Shown piece by piece: positions 42,102 through 51,315 of a DNA stretch of 64,000 bases; position 1 is the first letter of the stretch, and every line of letters starts with the position of its first letter. The notes below the pieces were generated by a model. It was not told the origin of the DNA. It did not search any database and saw nothing but the letters and a program-made list of their open reading frames with translations. The position numbers and the translations under genes were made by a program. This stretch comes from CAZAYP01 sp964489425 [NCBI: uncultured Verrucomicrobiota bacterium] (GTDB lineage Bacteria; Verrucomicrobiota; Kiritimatiellia; RZYC01). The stretch spans positions 38,435-102,434 of the forward strand of contig CAZAYP010000008.1 in NCBI GenBank assembly GCA_964489425.1. The letters run 5' to 3'.

Positions 42102-44348
42102 ATGAAAGCAGCGGCCCATGACACGCTCATCTTTGGCCAGGACCCAACGCCCGGGATCGTGGCTGTGGAGCATGTCGCCGGCCGCGGCGGGGCGCCGGAC
42201 GAGGTGGCCCTGGTCCGGGACGATGGCGGCGGGCGGACGATGAGCCGGGCGGCGTTCACGCCGTTTTTGTGGCTGGCCGCGCCCGACCTGCTGGCGCCGG
42301 CCGGGATCGCCGCGGAGTACCAGGAGCTTGCCGGGCCGGGCGAGCTGCGGTGCCTGGCGCTGTTCCGCACTTGGGCGGCGACCGTCAAGGCCGTCCAGTT
42401 TCTAAAGAAAAACGCGCGGCCCAGCCGGCCGGGCGGCAGCCCGCCGTTCCATTTCGTGAACGATCCGGTCCAGCAATACCTGCTGCTGTCGGGGCAGACC
42501 TTGTTCAAGAACCTGCCGTTCGCCGGGTTGCGGCGCATGCAGGTGGACCTCGAAACCTACACCACCGCGGGCTACGAGTTTCCCAACGCCGACCGGCCGG
42601 GCGACCGCATCATCGCCATTGCCATGGCCGATCAGTCCGGCTGGGTGGAGGTGCTGTCCGGGGCCCAACACGACGAGCCGACCCTGCTGCGGGCGTTCGT
42701 GGAGCGCCTCCGGGAACGGGATCCGGACGTGATCGAAGGCCACAACATTTTCAAGTTCGACCTGCCCTACCTGGCGGCGCGCGCGCGGCGTTGCGGCGTG
42801 GAGCTGGCCATCGGCCGCGACGGCCGTGCGCCGGCCAGCCACTCCAGCCGGGTCACGTTCGGCGACCTGACCATCTCCTACCCCAAGGCGGAGATTTTTG
42901 GCCGCCACGTGGCGGACACCTATTTCCTCACCCAGTTTTACGACCTCAGCCACCGCGAGCTGGACGGGCTGGGCCTCAAGGACGTGGCCCGGCATTTCGG
43001 CCTGGCCCCGGCCAACCGCACCTACGTCGAAGGCGCGGACATTTCGCGGGTATTCGACCGCGAGCCGGAGCGGCTCATGGCCTATGCCGGCGACGACGTC
43101 CGCGAAACCCGGGCGCTGGGCGACCTGCTGGCGCCGGTGTACTGGGCCCAGGCGCAGCTGCTGCCGCTGGCGTACCAGGACATCTGCGTGCGCGGCCCGG
43201 CGGCCAAGATCGACGCGTTGCTGGTGCGCGAGTACCTGCGGCAGCGCCACGCGCTGCCCCAGCCCTCGGCCGCGCGCGAGTTCGCCGGCGGCTACACGGA
43301 CGTCTTCGTGACCGGCCTGTGCCATAACGTGCACCACGCCGACGTGCGGTCGCTGTACCCCTCGCTGATGCTCAAGGACCGGATCGGGCCGCAAACCGAC
43401 GACCTGGGCGTGTTCCTGGCGCTGCTGGATTACCTCCGCGGCTTCCGCCTGGACGCGCGCGCGCGGATGCAAAAGGCCGCCACCCCGGACGAGCGCACCG
43501 GACTCGACGCGCTGCAAAGCGCGTTCAAGCTGCTGATCAACTCGTTCTACGGGTACCTCGGGTTTTCCCAGGCGCGCTTCAACGATTTCGCCGCGGCCGC
43601 CCGCGTGACCGCCGCGGGCCGCGACCTCATGCAGTGCATGCTGGACTGGCTGCGGGCCCGCGACGCCCGGCCGGTGGAGATCGACACCGACGGCATCTAC
43701 TTCATGCCGCCCGACCTGCCGGACGCCGCCGCCCGCCAGGCGTTCCGCGACGATTTCCAACGCGCGCTGCCCGAAGGCATCGAGATCGATTTCGACGGCG
43801 AGTACCCGGCCATGTTCAGCTACAAGATGAAGAACTACGCGCTGCTGCAGGCCAACGGCAGCCTCGTCCTGCGCGGCGCGGCGCTCAAGTCGCGCGGCCT
43901 GGAACCGTTCCAGCGCCAGTTCCTGCGCGACCTGCTGCGCGCGCGCCTCGAGGGCCGCGAAGCCAGCCTCCCGGCGCTGAAAAAGAAGTACGCGCAAGCC
44001 ATTTTCCAGCGCACCTGGCCGATCCAGATGCTGGCCAAGACCGAGACCCTCCAGGACGCGCCGGCGGCCTACCTGGCGCGGATCAAGGAAAGCGCGCGCG
44101 GCCGCAACGCCGCCTACGAGCTGGCGCTGCGCTCCGGCCGGGACTACCAGGCCGGGGACCAGGTGTCTTACTACGTCACCGGCACCCGCAAGAGCGTTTC
44201 CGTGCACAGCAGCGCGCGGCTGGTGGCCGACTGGAACCCGGACCAGCGCGACGAAAATATCGCCTATTACTTGGCCAAGCTGGACGCGCTGTACGACAAG
44301 TTCACCACCCCAGGGGGCGCAGACGCCGATGAAAAAGACGATGACTGA
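42102..44348 (+). CDS. Family B DNA polymerase
   Basis: 748 residues. The 3'-5' exonuclease domain has all three motifs: DLET (Asp149, Glu151), EGHNIFKFDLPYL and YAGDDVRETR. The polymerase domain has motif A DVRSLYPS (Asp414), motif B KLLINSFYGYLG and motif C DTDG (Asp528, Asp530), where most family members read DTDS. It probably acts in repair or translesion synthesis beside the main replicase. Shorter than E. coli Pol II. The last 20 bp overlap the gspG-like gene, and a good promoter stands right before the ATG. Longer frames starting within the rluA-like gene are not needed. Confidence 0.9.
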   Translation: MKAAAHDTLIFGQDPTPGIVAVEHVAGRGGAPDEVALVRDDGGGRTMSRAAFTPFLWLAAPDLLAPAGIAAEYQELAGPGELRCLALFRTWAATVKAVQFLKKNARPSRPGGSPPFHFVNDPVQQYLLLSGQTLFKNLPFAGLRRMQVDLETYTTAGYEFPNADRPGDRIIAIAMADQSGWVEVLSGAQHDEPTLLRAFVERLRERDPDVIEGHNIFKFDLPYLAARARRCGVELAIGRDGRAPASHSSRVTFGDLTISYPKAEIFGRHVADTYFLTQFYDLSHRELDGLGLKDVARHFGLAPANRTYVEGADISRVFDREPERLMAYAGDDVRETRALGDLLAPVYWAQAQLLPLAYQDICVRGPAAKIDALLVREYLRQRHALPQPSAAREFAGGYTDVFVTGLCHNVHHADVRSLYPSLMLKDRIGPQTDDLGVFLALLDYLRGFRLDARARMQKAATPDERTGLDALQSAFKLLINSFYGYLGFSQARFNDFAAAARVTAAGRDLMQCMLDWLRARDARPVEIDTDGIYFMPPDLPDAAARQAFRDDFQRALPEGIEIDFDGEYPAMFSYKMKNYALLQANGSLVLRGAALKSRGLEPFQRQFLRDLLRARLEGREASLPALKKKYAQAIFQRTWPIQMLAKTETLQDAPAAYLARIKESARGRNAAYELALRSGRDYQAGDQVSYYVTGTRKSVSVHSSARLVADWNPDQRDENIAYYLAKLDALYDKFTTPGGADADEKDDD

Positions 44349-44799
44349 ACGCCGGCGCGCGGCGCGGGCCGGGTTCACGCTGATGGAAATCCTCGTGGTG
44401 CTGATCATCATCACCGTGCTGGCCGGGATTGTCGGCGTCAACGTGATGCGCCACCCGGGCCAGGCGCGCGTGGCCGCTGCCGCAGCCCAGGTGCAGAACC
44501 TCAAGAACGCGGTCAAGCTCTACTACGCCGAGCAGCACAACTATCCCACCCAGGCCCAGGGGCTGGACGCGCTGGTGGCCAAGCCCACCACGGATCCCAT
44601 CCCGGCCAACTACCCGCAGGACGGCTACCTCGATACGCTGGTGCTGCCGCGCGACCCCTGGGGGCACGAGTTTGTTTACCTGATTCCCGGCCGCCATGGC
44701 GAGAGCTTCGAAATCATCAGCTATGGCGCAGATGGTGAACCCGGAGGCGAGGGTGACAACGCCGACATTTCCAGCAGCGGCGCCGTGGATGAAAAGTAA
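44329..44799 (+). CDS. gspG: Type II secretion major pseudopilin
   Basis: 156 residues. The prepilin peptidase site is AG-FTLMEI, followed by the hydrophobic helix EILVVLIIITVLAGIVGVNVM. The family body is recognisable: LKNAVKLYYAEQHNYPTQAQGLDALV, LPRDPWGHEFVYLIPG and a C-terminal YGADGEPGGEGDNADI, the calcium-site region of GspG. It forms the periplasmic pseudopilus of the type II secretion system, which could export the large C25 protein. It starts inside the end of the polymerase gene and overlaps the next pseudopilin gene. Confidence 0.93.
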   Translation: MKKTMTERRRAARAGFTLMEILVVLIIITVLAGIVGVNVMRHPGQARVAAAAAQVQNLKNAVKLYYAEQHNYPTQAQGLDALVAKPTTDPIPANYPQDGYLDTLVLPRDPWGHEFVYLIPGRHGESFEIISYGADGEPGGEGDNADISSSGAVDEK

Positions 44800-45130
44800 G
44801 CGCACCGGGTTCACCTTGGTCGAGGTGCTGGTGGCCCTGCTGCTGGTCATGGTCTTGGTGGGGGTCACTGGCCAGGGCTTGATCACCGTGCTTAACCAGG
44901 AGCAGCGCGGCGCCGCTGACCGGCAGGCGGCCCTGCTGATCGAAACCGTGGCCTGCCGCCATTTTCTCGGGCTGGAGCCGGACCCTGCGCCGGTCGTGCT
45001 GGGCGCGGCCTGGAGCGTGGCGCAAGCAGACCTGCCGCCGTCCGGCGGCAGCCTCGCCGGATGGGTCAGCTATCAGCTCGCGCCCGCGGCGCGGCCGGCC
45101 GCCGCCGTGGACTTGGACTTCATGAAATGA
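44789..45130 (+). CDS. Minor pseudopilin (GspI/GspH-like)
   Basis: 113 residues starting MKSKRTGFTLVEVLVALLLVM, a class III signal with prepilin cleavage after Gly and the conserved Glu at +5. The short globular part (VACRHFLGLEPDPAPVVLG) is not distinctive. GspI is preferred because of the EVLVALLLV helix and the position after gspG. It overlaps gspG (11 bp) and murB (ATGA). No other secretion genes follow, so the type II system is split over the genome. Confidence 0.75.
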   Translation: MKSKRTGFTLVEVLVALLLVMVLVGVTGQGLITVLNQEQRGAADRQAALLIETVACRHFLGLEPDPAPVVLGAAWSVAQADLPPSGGSLAGWVSYQLAPAARPAAAVDLDFMK

Positions 45131-46113
45131 CCCTGGCCGGGCATACCGCGTTCCACGATGAATTGCGCCGCGCCGGCGTGGTGGCCAGGCCCGGCGCGCG
45201 CCTGGCGGCCGCCACCACCTTCCAGGTCGGCGGCCCGGTGGACCTGCTGGACTGCGCCACGCCGGGCCAGGTGGCGGCGGCCCTGGCGTATGCGGTCGAC
45301 CAGGGCTTGCCCTGGCGCGTGCTGGGCGGCGGATCCAACATCGTGGCGGTGGAGGCCGGTTTGCCCGGCGTGGTGATCCGGTTCCGCGCCGACCAGGCGC
45401 AGCCTGCATGGAACCCGCCGCGGCTCACGGTGTCCGGGGCCGCCCCGCTGGATGCGCTGGTGGCCATGGCGCTTGACCTGGGCCTGGCCGGGTTGACCGC
45501 GCTCTCGGGCATCCCCGGCACGGTGGGCGGCGCGATCTCCGGCAATGCCGGCGCTTTTGGCGTGCAGGTGGGCGACTGCCTCGAATCCGTGGATCTGCTG
45601 ACCCCCGCCGGCCGCGCGGAGGCCGTGCCGGCGGCGGACCTGGGCCTGGGCTACCGCGCCTCCGGCCTGCCGCAGCGCCAGGCGATTGTGCTGCAGGCGC
45701 GGTTCCGGCTCGCGCCGGCGCCGCAGCCGGCGGCCGAGCGCGCGGAGCGCGAACGGATCCGCGCCTTGCGCCGGGAAAAACACCCGGACTGGCGGCAATG
45801 GCCCAGCGCCGGGAGCGTGTTCCGCAACCTGGACCAGGGGCCGGGCCAACCGCGCGCCGCCGCGGGGCGGCTGCTGGAGCAGGCCGGCGCCAAGGCCATG
45901 CGCCATGGCGGGGTGCGCGTGTTCGAGCGCCACGCCAACATCATTATCAAGGATGATCCGGCTGGCACGGCCGAGGATGTCTACGCGCTGATGAGTGCCA
46001 TGCGGGACGCCGTGCGGGAAAAGTTCGGCGTGGTCCTGGCGCCGGAAATCCGCTTTTGGGGCGCGGCCTGGGAACAGCGCGCGATCCAACCGAGGACCAA
46101 GGAGGTGGCATGA
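45127..46113 (+). CDS. murB: UDP-N-acetylenolpyruvoylglucosamine reductase
   Basis: 328 residues; makes UDP-N-acetylmuramate for peptidoglycan. FAD-binding strings WRVLGGGSNIVA, SGIPGTVGGAISGNAGAFG and the catalytic serine loop SAGSVFRNL are present. The C-terminal Glu is in APEIRFWG. Length and the absence of a tyrosine-loop insert suggest a type II-like MurB. It is coupled by ATGA overlaps to the pseudopilin gene before it and to the secreted protein after it, and sits apart from other mur genes. Confidence 0.93.
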   Translation: MTLAGHTAFHDELRRAGVVARPGARLAAATTFQVGGPVDLLDCATPGQVAAALAYAVDQGLPWRVLGGGSNIVAVEAGLPGVVIRFRADQAQPAWNPPRLTVSGAAPLDALVAMALDLGLAGLTALSGIPGTVGGAISGNAGAFGVQVGDCLESVDLLTPAGRAEAVPAADLGLGYRASGLPQRQAIVLQARFRLAPAPQPAAERAERERIRALRREKHPDWRQWPSAGSVFRNLDQGPGQPRAAAGRLLEQAGAKAMRHGGVRVFERHANIIIKDDPAGTAEDVYALMSAMRDAVREKFGVVLAPEIRFWGAAWEQRAIQPRTKEVA

Positions 46114-47048
46114 ACGCATGGGGGATGGGATGCATGGCGGCGGCGCTCCTGGCGTGGCCGGCGCAAGCCGGGACGCCGGCGGCCGCACCCGCCACCAACC
46201 AACTGGCGCAGCTCTGCGAGCAGGCCTGCATTGCCGTGGCCAGCGTCACGGCCGAATCGGCGCCCAAGCTCGAGCCGGCCACGTTTGCCGGCCTGGAGTT
46301 CTGCGACGGCGACGGCCTGCAGATCATGGCGCCGGACGGCGCGCTGCTGTACAAGCAGGGCCAGGGCCCGTTTTTCACGGTCAACAGCCCGGAAGCCCAG
46401 GCGCTGCTCGCGAAGCTGTTCAGCCAGACCGCGGGCACGGATCAAATGCTGTTCCGCACGCCGCAATCCGGCCGCGAGACGGTCCGGTCCATGGCTTGGC
46501 GGCAGTGCCTCGTGGCTGGCCAGGTCGCGGTGATCCTGGCCGCGGGCGCTGCGGCCGAGCATGCGCAGACCTATCGGATCAAGGCCGCCCGGCGGCCGGC
46601 CCCGCGCCCGGCCCAGCCGTCGACGGGCGCCGCGCGGCCCCGCCTGCCGCCGCCGATGGCCAACGAGCCGGATGGGGTGCTGGCCGGCCGTTGGATTGGG
46701 GCCTACACGGAGAACCTGCGCGTGGCCCTGGTGTCCGTGGCGGCGCCGGCCGAGGGCTTCGTCACGCCGGCCGGCCCGGTCAGCGCGCGGATCCACCATT
46801 ATGGCCAGCGGGTGCAAGTTGATTTGTGGGATCGGGACACGACGTATTCCGGCGAGGGGGTCGCCTTGGGGGAACATCTTTCCGTGGCGTTCCCCCACAT
46901 GGAAACCAACCAGGCCATCGGCTTGTGGATCTGGCAGGCGGCCGTGGACCCGACCAACGGAACCCTCAAGGGCCTGTTCCTGGGCAACGCCTCAGACTGC
47001 ATCGTGGAGCGGGAACTCTACTTGCGCCGGATGCCGGACCAGGACTGA
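46110..47048 (+). CDS. Secreted protein of unknown function
   Basis: 312 residues with a signal peptide (MNAWGMGCMAAALLAWPAQAG). The N-terminal half (AGLEFCDGDGLQIMAPDGALL ... FFTVNSPEAQALLAKLF) is followed by a Pro/Arg-rich linker (RRPAPRPAQPSTGAARPRLP). A second beta-rich domain follows (GRWIGAYTENLRVALVSVAAP, HYGQRVQVDLWDRDTTYSGEG). I do not recognise either domain. A GGAGG ribosome-binding site and a 4-bp overlap with murB place it last in this operon. Confidence 0.6.
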   Translation: MNAWGMGCMAAALLAWPAQAGTPAAAPATNQLAQLCEQACIAVASVTAESAPKLEPATFAGLEFCDGDGLQIMAPDGALLYKQGQGPFFTVNSPEAQALLAKLFSQTAGTDQMLFRTPQSGRETVRSMAWRQCLVAGQVAVILAAGAAAEHAQTYRIKAARRPAPRPAQPSTGAARPRLPPPMANEPDGVLAGRWIGAYTENLRVALVSVAAPAEGFVTPAGPVSARIHHYGQRVQVDLWDRDTTYSGEGVALGEHLSVAFPHMETNQAIGLWIWQAAVDPTNGTLKGLFLGNASDCIVERELYLRRMPDQD

Positions 47049-47050
47049 AC

Positions 47051-47959
47051 TCAATCCACCGCGGCTTCCGCCGCAGCCTGGGCCGCGCGGCGGTTTTTCC
47101 AGGCGCGGTGATACAGCTTCACCAGGCCGGCCAGGTTGCGCACGGACAGCACCTCGTAGCGATATACCGGCAGGGGCTGGCCCAGGAACATCTTCTTGTA
47201 GTCGTACTCCCCCGGCCCCAGGAACAGGCCCGGCCTGGTTTTCCCGGCCAGCGCACGGTTGATGAGGTCGAACACGAGGTAGTTGCCGGGCGAGAGCTTG
47301 TCCAGGCGGCCGGGCCAGCGCGCCAGCAGGTGCAGGTTGATGGCCGCCTCGGTCAGGTAGGCCATGGCGCCGGCCACGGGGCGTCCCTCGCGGTCGCGCA
47401 TGAGCAGGCTGGCGTTGGCGCCCATTTTTTCGAACTCCGCGTAGAGCCGCAGGAAGCCTGGCCGCCACTTGGCGAGCCAGCGGCTGTCCGGCCGCTGCTG
47501 CGCATAGATGTCCAGGAACGCGGCCAAGTCGGCCGCGGTCCGGGCCGGGGCGATGCTGACCCCCTCGCGCTGGTAGGCGTTGCGCAGCCAGCGGTATTGC
47601 TTGCGCGTCTTGGCGGACAGGGCCGCGAGATAGTCGTCCGGAGCAGCTTGCGCCGCGAGGTCCAGGAACCAGTTGGTGGTGACCGGCAGGCGCAGGTGGC
47701 GGGGGGGGATGCGCTGGATGCCGGCCGGGGCGGGGCCGAAGCCGATCGTCTCAAACCGGAACAGCGGCCCGTAAGGAAATGGAAAGATGAAGGTCGGGGT
47801 GCCGGAACCGTTGCACCACGCCGCGCTCCAGAAGGTGTGGCGCAGGACCTCGTGGGTCAGGGGATCGTCGCCCAGGCGCCCCAGGAGCTGCTCCACCAGG
47901 GCGCGCCGGCCGGCGCAAAAACAATGCTGGGCCGGCAGGGTCAGTCCGTTGGCGGGCAC
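47051..47959 (-). CDS. GNAT/FemAB-like acyltransferase (CelD/BcsL type)
   Basis: 302 residues. SAKTRKQYRWLRNAYQREGVSI followed by FLDIYAQQRPDSRWLAKWRPGFLRLY and EGRPVAGAMAYLTEAAINLHLLARWPG is the layout of the Acetyltransf_6 (CelD-like) N-acyltransferases. These occur with polysaccharide or envelope genes. LSPGNYLVFDLINRAL fits the cofactor-binding end. The start is probably GTG 47959, with AAGGA about 12 bp upstream. It converges on the previous operon with only 2 bp between stops. Confidence 0.72.
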   Translation of the reverse strand: MPANGLTLPAQHCFCAGRRALVEQLLGRLGDDPLTHEVLRHTFWSAAWCNGSGTPTFIFPFPYGPLFRFETIGFGPAPAGIQRIPPRHLRLPVTTNWFLDLAAQAAPDDYLAALSAKTRKQYRWLRNAYQREGVSIAPARTAADLAAFLDIYAQQRPDSRWLAKWRPGFLRLYAEFEKMGANASLLMRDREGRPVAGAMAYLTEAAINLHLLARWPGRLDKLSPGNYLVFDLINRALAGKTRPGLFLGPGEYDYKKMFLGQPLPVYRYEVLSVRNLAGLVKLYHRAWKNRRAAQAAAEAAVD

Positions 47960-48067
47960 GCCATCCGGTCCTTCCCCCTCTGCGTGGTTGCGGTTGCCTG
48001 ATCCATGGTAATTTTTTAGCTCGGTTTCCCGCGGCCGTCAACGCTAGGATGGGGAAAAAGAATCCGC

Positions 48068-50260
48068 ATGACCCCGAACCCCAAGGCGGCGCGCGCGCCG
48101 GCGCCGGAGAAGCTCACCGGGACCGTGGAACGCGTGACGTTCCACAGCGAGGAGTCCGGCTTCTGCGTGCTGCGCGTGCAGGTGCGCGGCCAGCGCGACC
48201 TGGTGGCCGTGGTGGGCCACCTGCCCCAGGTGGTGCCCGGCGAGTGGGTCGAAGGCCGGGGCCAGTGGGTCATGAGCCGCGAGCATGGCCGCCAGTTCCA
48301 GGCCGCGGAGCTGAAAACCCTGCCGCCGGACTCGATCGAGGGCATCGAGAAGTTCCTGGGCTCGGGGCTGATCCGGGGCATCGGGCCGGTGTACGCGGCC
48401 AAGCTCGTGGCCAAGTTCGGGAAAGACATTTTCGACGTGATCGAGAAGAGCTCCGCGCAGCTCGAGCAGGTGGACGGCATCGGCCGGGTGCGCCGCGCGC
48501 GCATCAAGGAGAGCTGGAACGAGACCCGCGCCGTGCGCGCGATCATGGCGTTCCTGCTGAGCCACGGGGTCAGCACCGCGCGCGCGTTCCGCATCTACAA
48601 GACCTACGGCGACCAGGCCATCCCCACCGTGCAGCAGGATCCCTATTGCCTGGCGCGCGACATCCGCGGCATCGGGTTCAAGAGCGCGGACGTGGTGGCC
48701 GAAAAAATGGGCATCGAGAAGACCAGCGACCTGCGGGCCCGCGCGGGCGTGGAGCACGTGCTGGCCGAGCTTACCGACGAGGGCCACTGCGCCTGCCCGC
48801 GCGACCTGCTGGTGGCGCGCAGCCGGGAGATCCTCGCCATCCCGGACGACATCATCGGCCGCGCCATCGACTACGGGCTGGCCCAGGGCCGCCTGGTGGC
48901 CGAGACCCGGCCGGAGTACGACACGCCGCTCATCTTCCTGGCCGCGCTGTACCACGACGAGACCCAGCTGGCCCGCAGCCTGCGCGCCCTGGCCGCCGGC
49001 CTGCCGCCGTGCCCGGCCATCGACATGGACAAGGCCATCGCGTGGGTGGAGGCGCAGGTGGGGCTGGAGCTGGCCCCGGCGCAGCGCGAGGCCCTGCGGA
49101 CCGCCGTGCGCTCCAAGGTCATGGTCATCACCGGCGGCCCGGGCGTGGGCAAGACCACGCTGGTGAATTCCCTGATCCGCATCCTGCACGTCAAGAAGCT
49201 GCGCGTGGTCCTGTGCGCGCCCACCGGCCGCGCCGCCAAGCGCCTCGCGGAAACCACGGGCCGCACCGCCAAGACCATCCACCGCCTGCTCGAGTACGAC
49301 GCCCGCTCCGGCCGGTTCCGCCACGACGACCAGCACCCGCTCGCCGGCGACGTGTTCATCGTGGACGAGACCAGCATGATCGACCTGCCCCTGGCGTACC
49401 AGCTGGTGCGCGCCATCCCGCCGCATGCCGCGCTGTTCCTGGTGGGCGACGTGGACCAGCTGCCGTCCGTCGGGCCGGGCATGGTGCTGCGCGACATCAT
49501 CGACTCCGACGCGTTCCCGGTGTGCCGCCTCACCCAGGTGTTCCGCCAGGCCGCCCAGAGCGCCATCATCACCAACGCCCACCGCATCAACCAGGGCTGG
49601 ATGCCGGAGATCCCCGCGGCCGGCGAGAAGTCCGATTTCTATTTTATTGCCGCCGACGATCCCGACAAGGCGGCCCCGCTGATCGCGCGCCTGGTCAAGG
49701 AGAACCTGCCGGCCAAGTTCGGGTTCGACCCGGTGACGGATATCCAGGTGCTGACCCCCATGCGCCGCGGCACGCTCGGCGCGCACAACCTCAACGCGGT
49801 GCTGCAGGCCGCGCTTAACCCGGACGGCCCGGCGATCGAGCGGTTTGGCTGCCTGTACCGCGCCGGCGACAAGGTCATGCAGCAGAGCAACGACTACGAC
49901 AAGGACGTGTTCAATGGCGACATCGGCCGCATCCGGAAGATCGACCCGGAGGAGCGGCAGTTGGTCGTGGAGTTTGACGGCGAGGACGTGATCTACGATT
50001 TGAACGAATTGGACGAGCTGATGCCATCCTACGCCGTCACCATCCACAAGAGCCAGGGCAGCGAGTACCCCTGCGTGGTGATCCCGGTGCACACCCAGCA
50101 CTTCATCATGCTGCAGCGCAACCTGCTGTACACCGCGGTCACGCGCGGCAAGAAAATGGTGGTCCTGGTGGGCACCACCAAGGCCCTGGCGATCGCGGTC
50201 AAAAAGACCGAGGCCCAGCGCCGCATCACCACCCTGCGCGCGCGCCTGGCCGGCGGTTGA
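48068..50260 (+). CDS. recD2: RecD2-type ATP-dependent DNA helicase
   Basis: 730-residue SF1B 5'-3' helicase. An N-terminal OB-like domain (KLTGTVERVTFHSEESGFCVLRV) and a helix-hairpin-helix region (LIRGIGPVYAAKLVAKFG) are typical of RecD2 rather than RecBCD RecD. The helicase core has Walker A GGPGVGKTT (near residue 357), Walker B VDETSM, GDVDQLPSVGPG, and motif VI YTAVTRGKKMVV. AVTIHKSQGSEYP is intact. It probably functions in replication-fork or damage repair. It overlaps the convergent nuclease-fold gene by 35 bp. Confidence 0.94.
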   Translation: MTPNPKAARAPAPEKLTGTVERVTFHSEESGFCVLRVQVRGQRDLVAVVGHLPQVVPGEWVEGRGQWVMSREHGRQFQAAELKTLPPDSIEGIEKFLGSGLIRGIGPVYAAKLVAKFGKDIFDVIEKSSAQLEQVDGIGRVRRARIKESWNETRAVRAIMAFLLSHGVSTARAFRIYKTYGDQAIPTVQQDPYCLARDIRGIGFKSADVVAEKMGIEKTSDLRARAGVEHVLAELTDEGHCACPRDLLVARSREILAIPDDIIGRAIDYGLAQGRLVAETRPEYDTPLIFLAALYHDETQLARSLRALAAGLPPCPAIDMDKAIAWVEAQVGLELAPAQREALRTAVRSKVMVITGGPGVGKTTLVNSLIRILHVKKLRVVLCAPTGRAAKRLAETTGRTAKTIHRLLEYDARSGRFRHDDQHPLAGDVFIVDETSMIDLPLAYQLVRAIPPHAALFLVGDVDQLPSVGPGMVLRDIIDSDAFPVCRLTQVFRQAAQSAIITNAHRINQGWMPEIPAAGEKSDFYFIAADDPDKAAPLIARLVKENLPAKFGFDPVTDIQVLTPMRRGTLGAHNLNAVLQAALNPDGPAIERFGCLYRAGDKVMQQSNDYDKDVFNGDIGRIRKIDPEERQLVVEFDGEDVIYDLNELDELMPSYAVTIHKSQGSEYPCVVIPVHTQHFIMLQRNLLYTAVTRGKKMVVLVGTTKALAIAVKKTEAQRRITTLRARLAGG

Positions 50261-51158
50261 CGCGGCTGACGCGCGAGACGCGGGTATCCTGCGGCGCGGC
50301 CGCGGGCACGGCGAAGGTTTTCATCACCGGCATGTGCTGCATGTTGTCCGCCGTGGTGTCATCGGTCCGGACCGGCGCGGGCGGCGGATCCCAAACGCGG
50401 GAATCAAACACCAGCCCCTGGGCGAAGACGCGGTTGGCCACGCGCGTCGGGACATGGCAGGCATTCAGCCGGGCGTTGGGCAGCACGAAGTCGTAGGGCC
50501 GGTCGCGGCTGGTGTTGGTGCCGGGGTTGCCGTGTTGATCGGCGGGCTGGTGCTCGTCGGACAGCAGGTCGGTGAGCTCCGCCAGGGCCATGGAGGCGCG
50601 GGTGGCGATGTTGAAGTCACCGCACAGGACAAGGTAATCGTCCGCGGGAAAGGTGGTGCGGATTTTCTGCGCCAGGAACCGGGCCTGGGCAACGCGGCGC
50701 TCGGCGCGGTTCTGGACCAGGTGCACGCTGACCACGTGCAGCGGCCGGGGTCCGGGAATCTCCAGGGTGGCCCAGACCAGGGTGCGGTTTTTCACGTAGG
50801 GGTCCAGCCACGAGCCGGTCGCGCGGATGGGCCAGCGGCTGATGACGCCGTTGGGCAGCGCGGCGCCTTTCTCGCAGAAGTAATGGTATTCCGGCCCGAA
50901 CGCCCGGGCCACCAGCGCGGCCGGTCCGCCATCGCGGTAGTTAAACTCCTGGATCCCGACCACGTCCGGCTTGAGCGCCTTGAAAATGCGGATGGCTGGC
51001 TCCTCGTATTCCTGGCTCGTGCTGCTGGAAAGATTGGCCGACATGACCGTGATCGGGATCCGCTCGTCCGGAACGTCCGCCCGCACCGCGACCGCCGCCG
51101 CCGCGCCCAGGCAGAGGCTCAGCACCGCGCCATAGCGCATGGTCCTGCGTAAAAACAT
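50226..51158 (-). CDS. Secreted endonuclease/exonuclease/phosphatase-fold protein
   Basis: 310 residues with a signal peptide (LSLCLGAAAAVAVRA). The EEP fold is shown by ITVMSANLSSS, LKPDVVGIQEFNYRD (metal Glu), HVVSVHLVQN and LVLCGDFNIATR. The usual terminal SDH-x-P motif is here NMQHMPV: the His remains but the Asp before it is Gln. This may weaken nuclease activity. The C-terminal RVSRVSRVNRRPG tail runs into the convergent recD2 gene and may be a non-functional extension. Alternative start ATG at 51140. Confidence 0.75.
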   Translation of the reverse strand: MFLRRTMRYGAVLSLCLGAAAAVAVRADVPDERIPITVMSANLSSSTSQEYEEPAIRIFKALKPDVVGIQEFNYRDGGPAALVARAFGPEYHYFCEKGAALPNGVISRWPIRATGSWLDPYVKNRTLVWATLEIPGPRPLHVVSVHLVQNRAERRVAQARFLAQKIRTTFPADDYLVLCGDFNIATRASMALAELTDLLSDEHQPADQHGNPGTNTSRDRPYDFVLPNARLNACHVPTRVANRVFAQGLVFDSRVWDPPPAPVRTDDTTADNMQHMPVMKTFAVPAAAPQDTRVSRVSRVNRRPGARAGW

Positions 51159-51315
51159 GGGCGCGAACCTACCCCCCACACCCGCGGAAAGCAAGCCGAT
51201 TGGGCCGCTGCAACCGCGGCGGTACACCGCGCCCGTTTTTTCAGCGCCCGTTTTTCATTTGACGCGGGTTCCGGTGCTGGGTACACCATGCTGGACATTG
51301 GAAGGAGTTATGCGC

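Noticed and set aside
41367-44348. 993-codon frame extending the PolB gene leftwards into the rluA-like gene
   Set aside because: The extra residues are compositionally biased and overlap RluA. A clear promoter and ATG at 42102 mark the real polymerase start.
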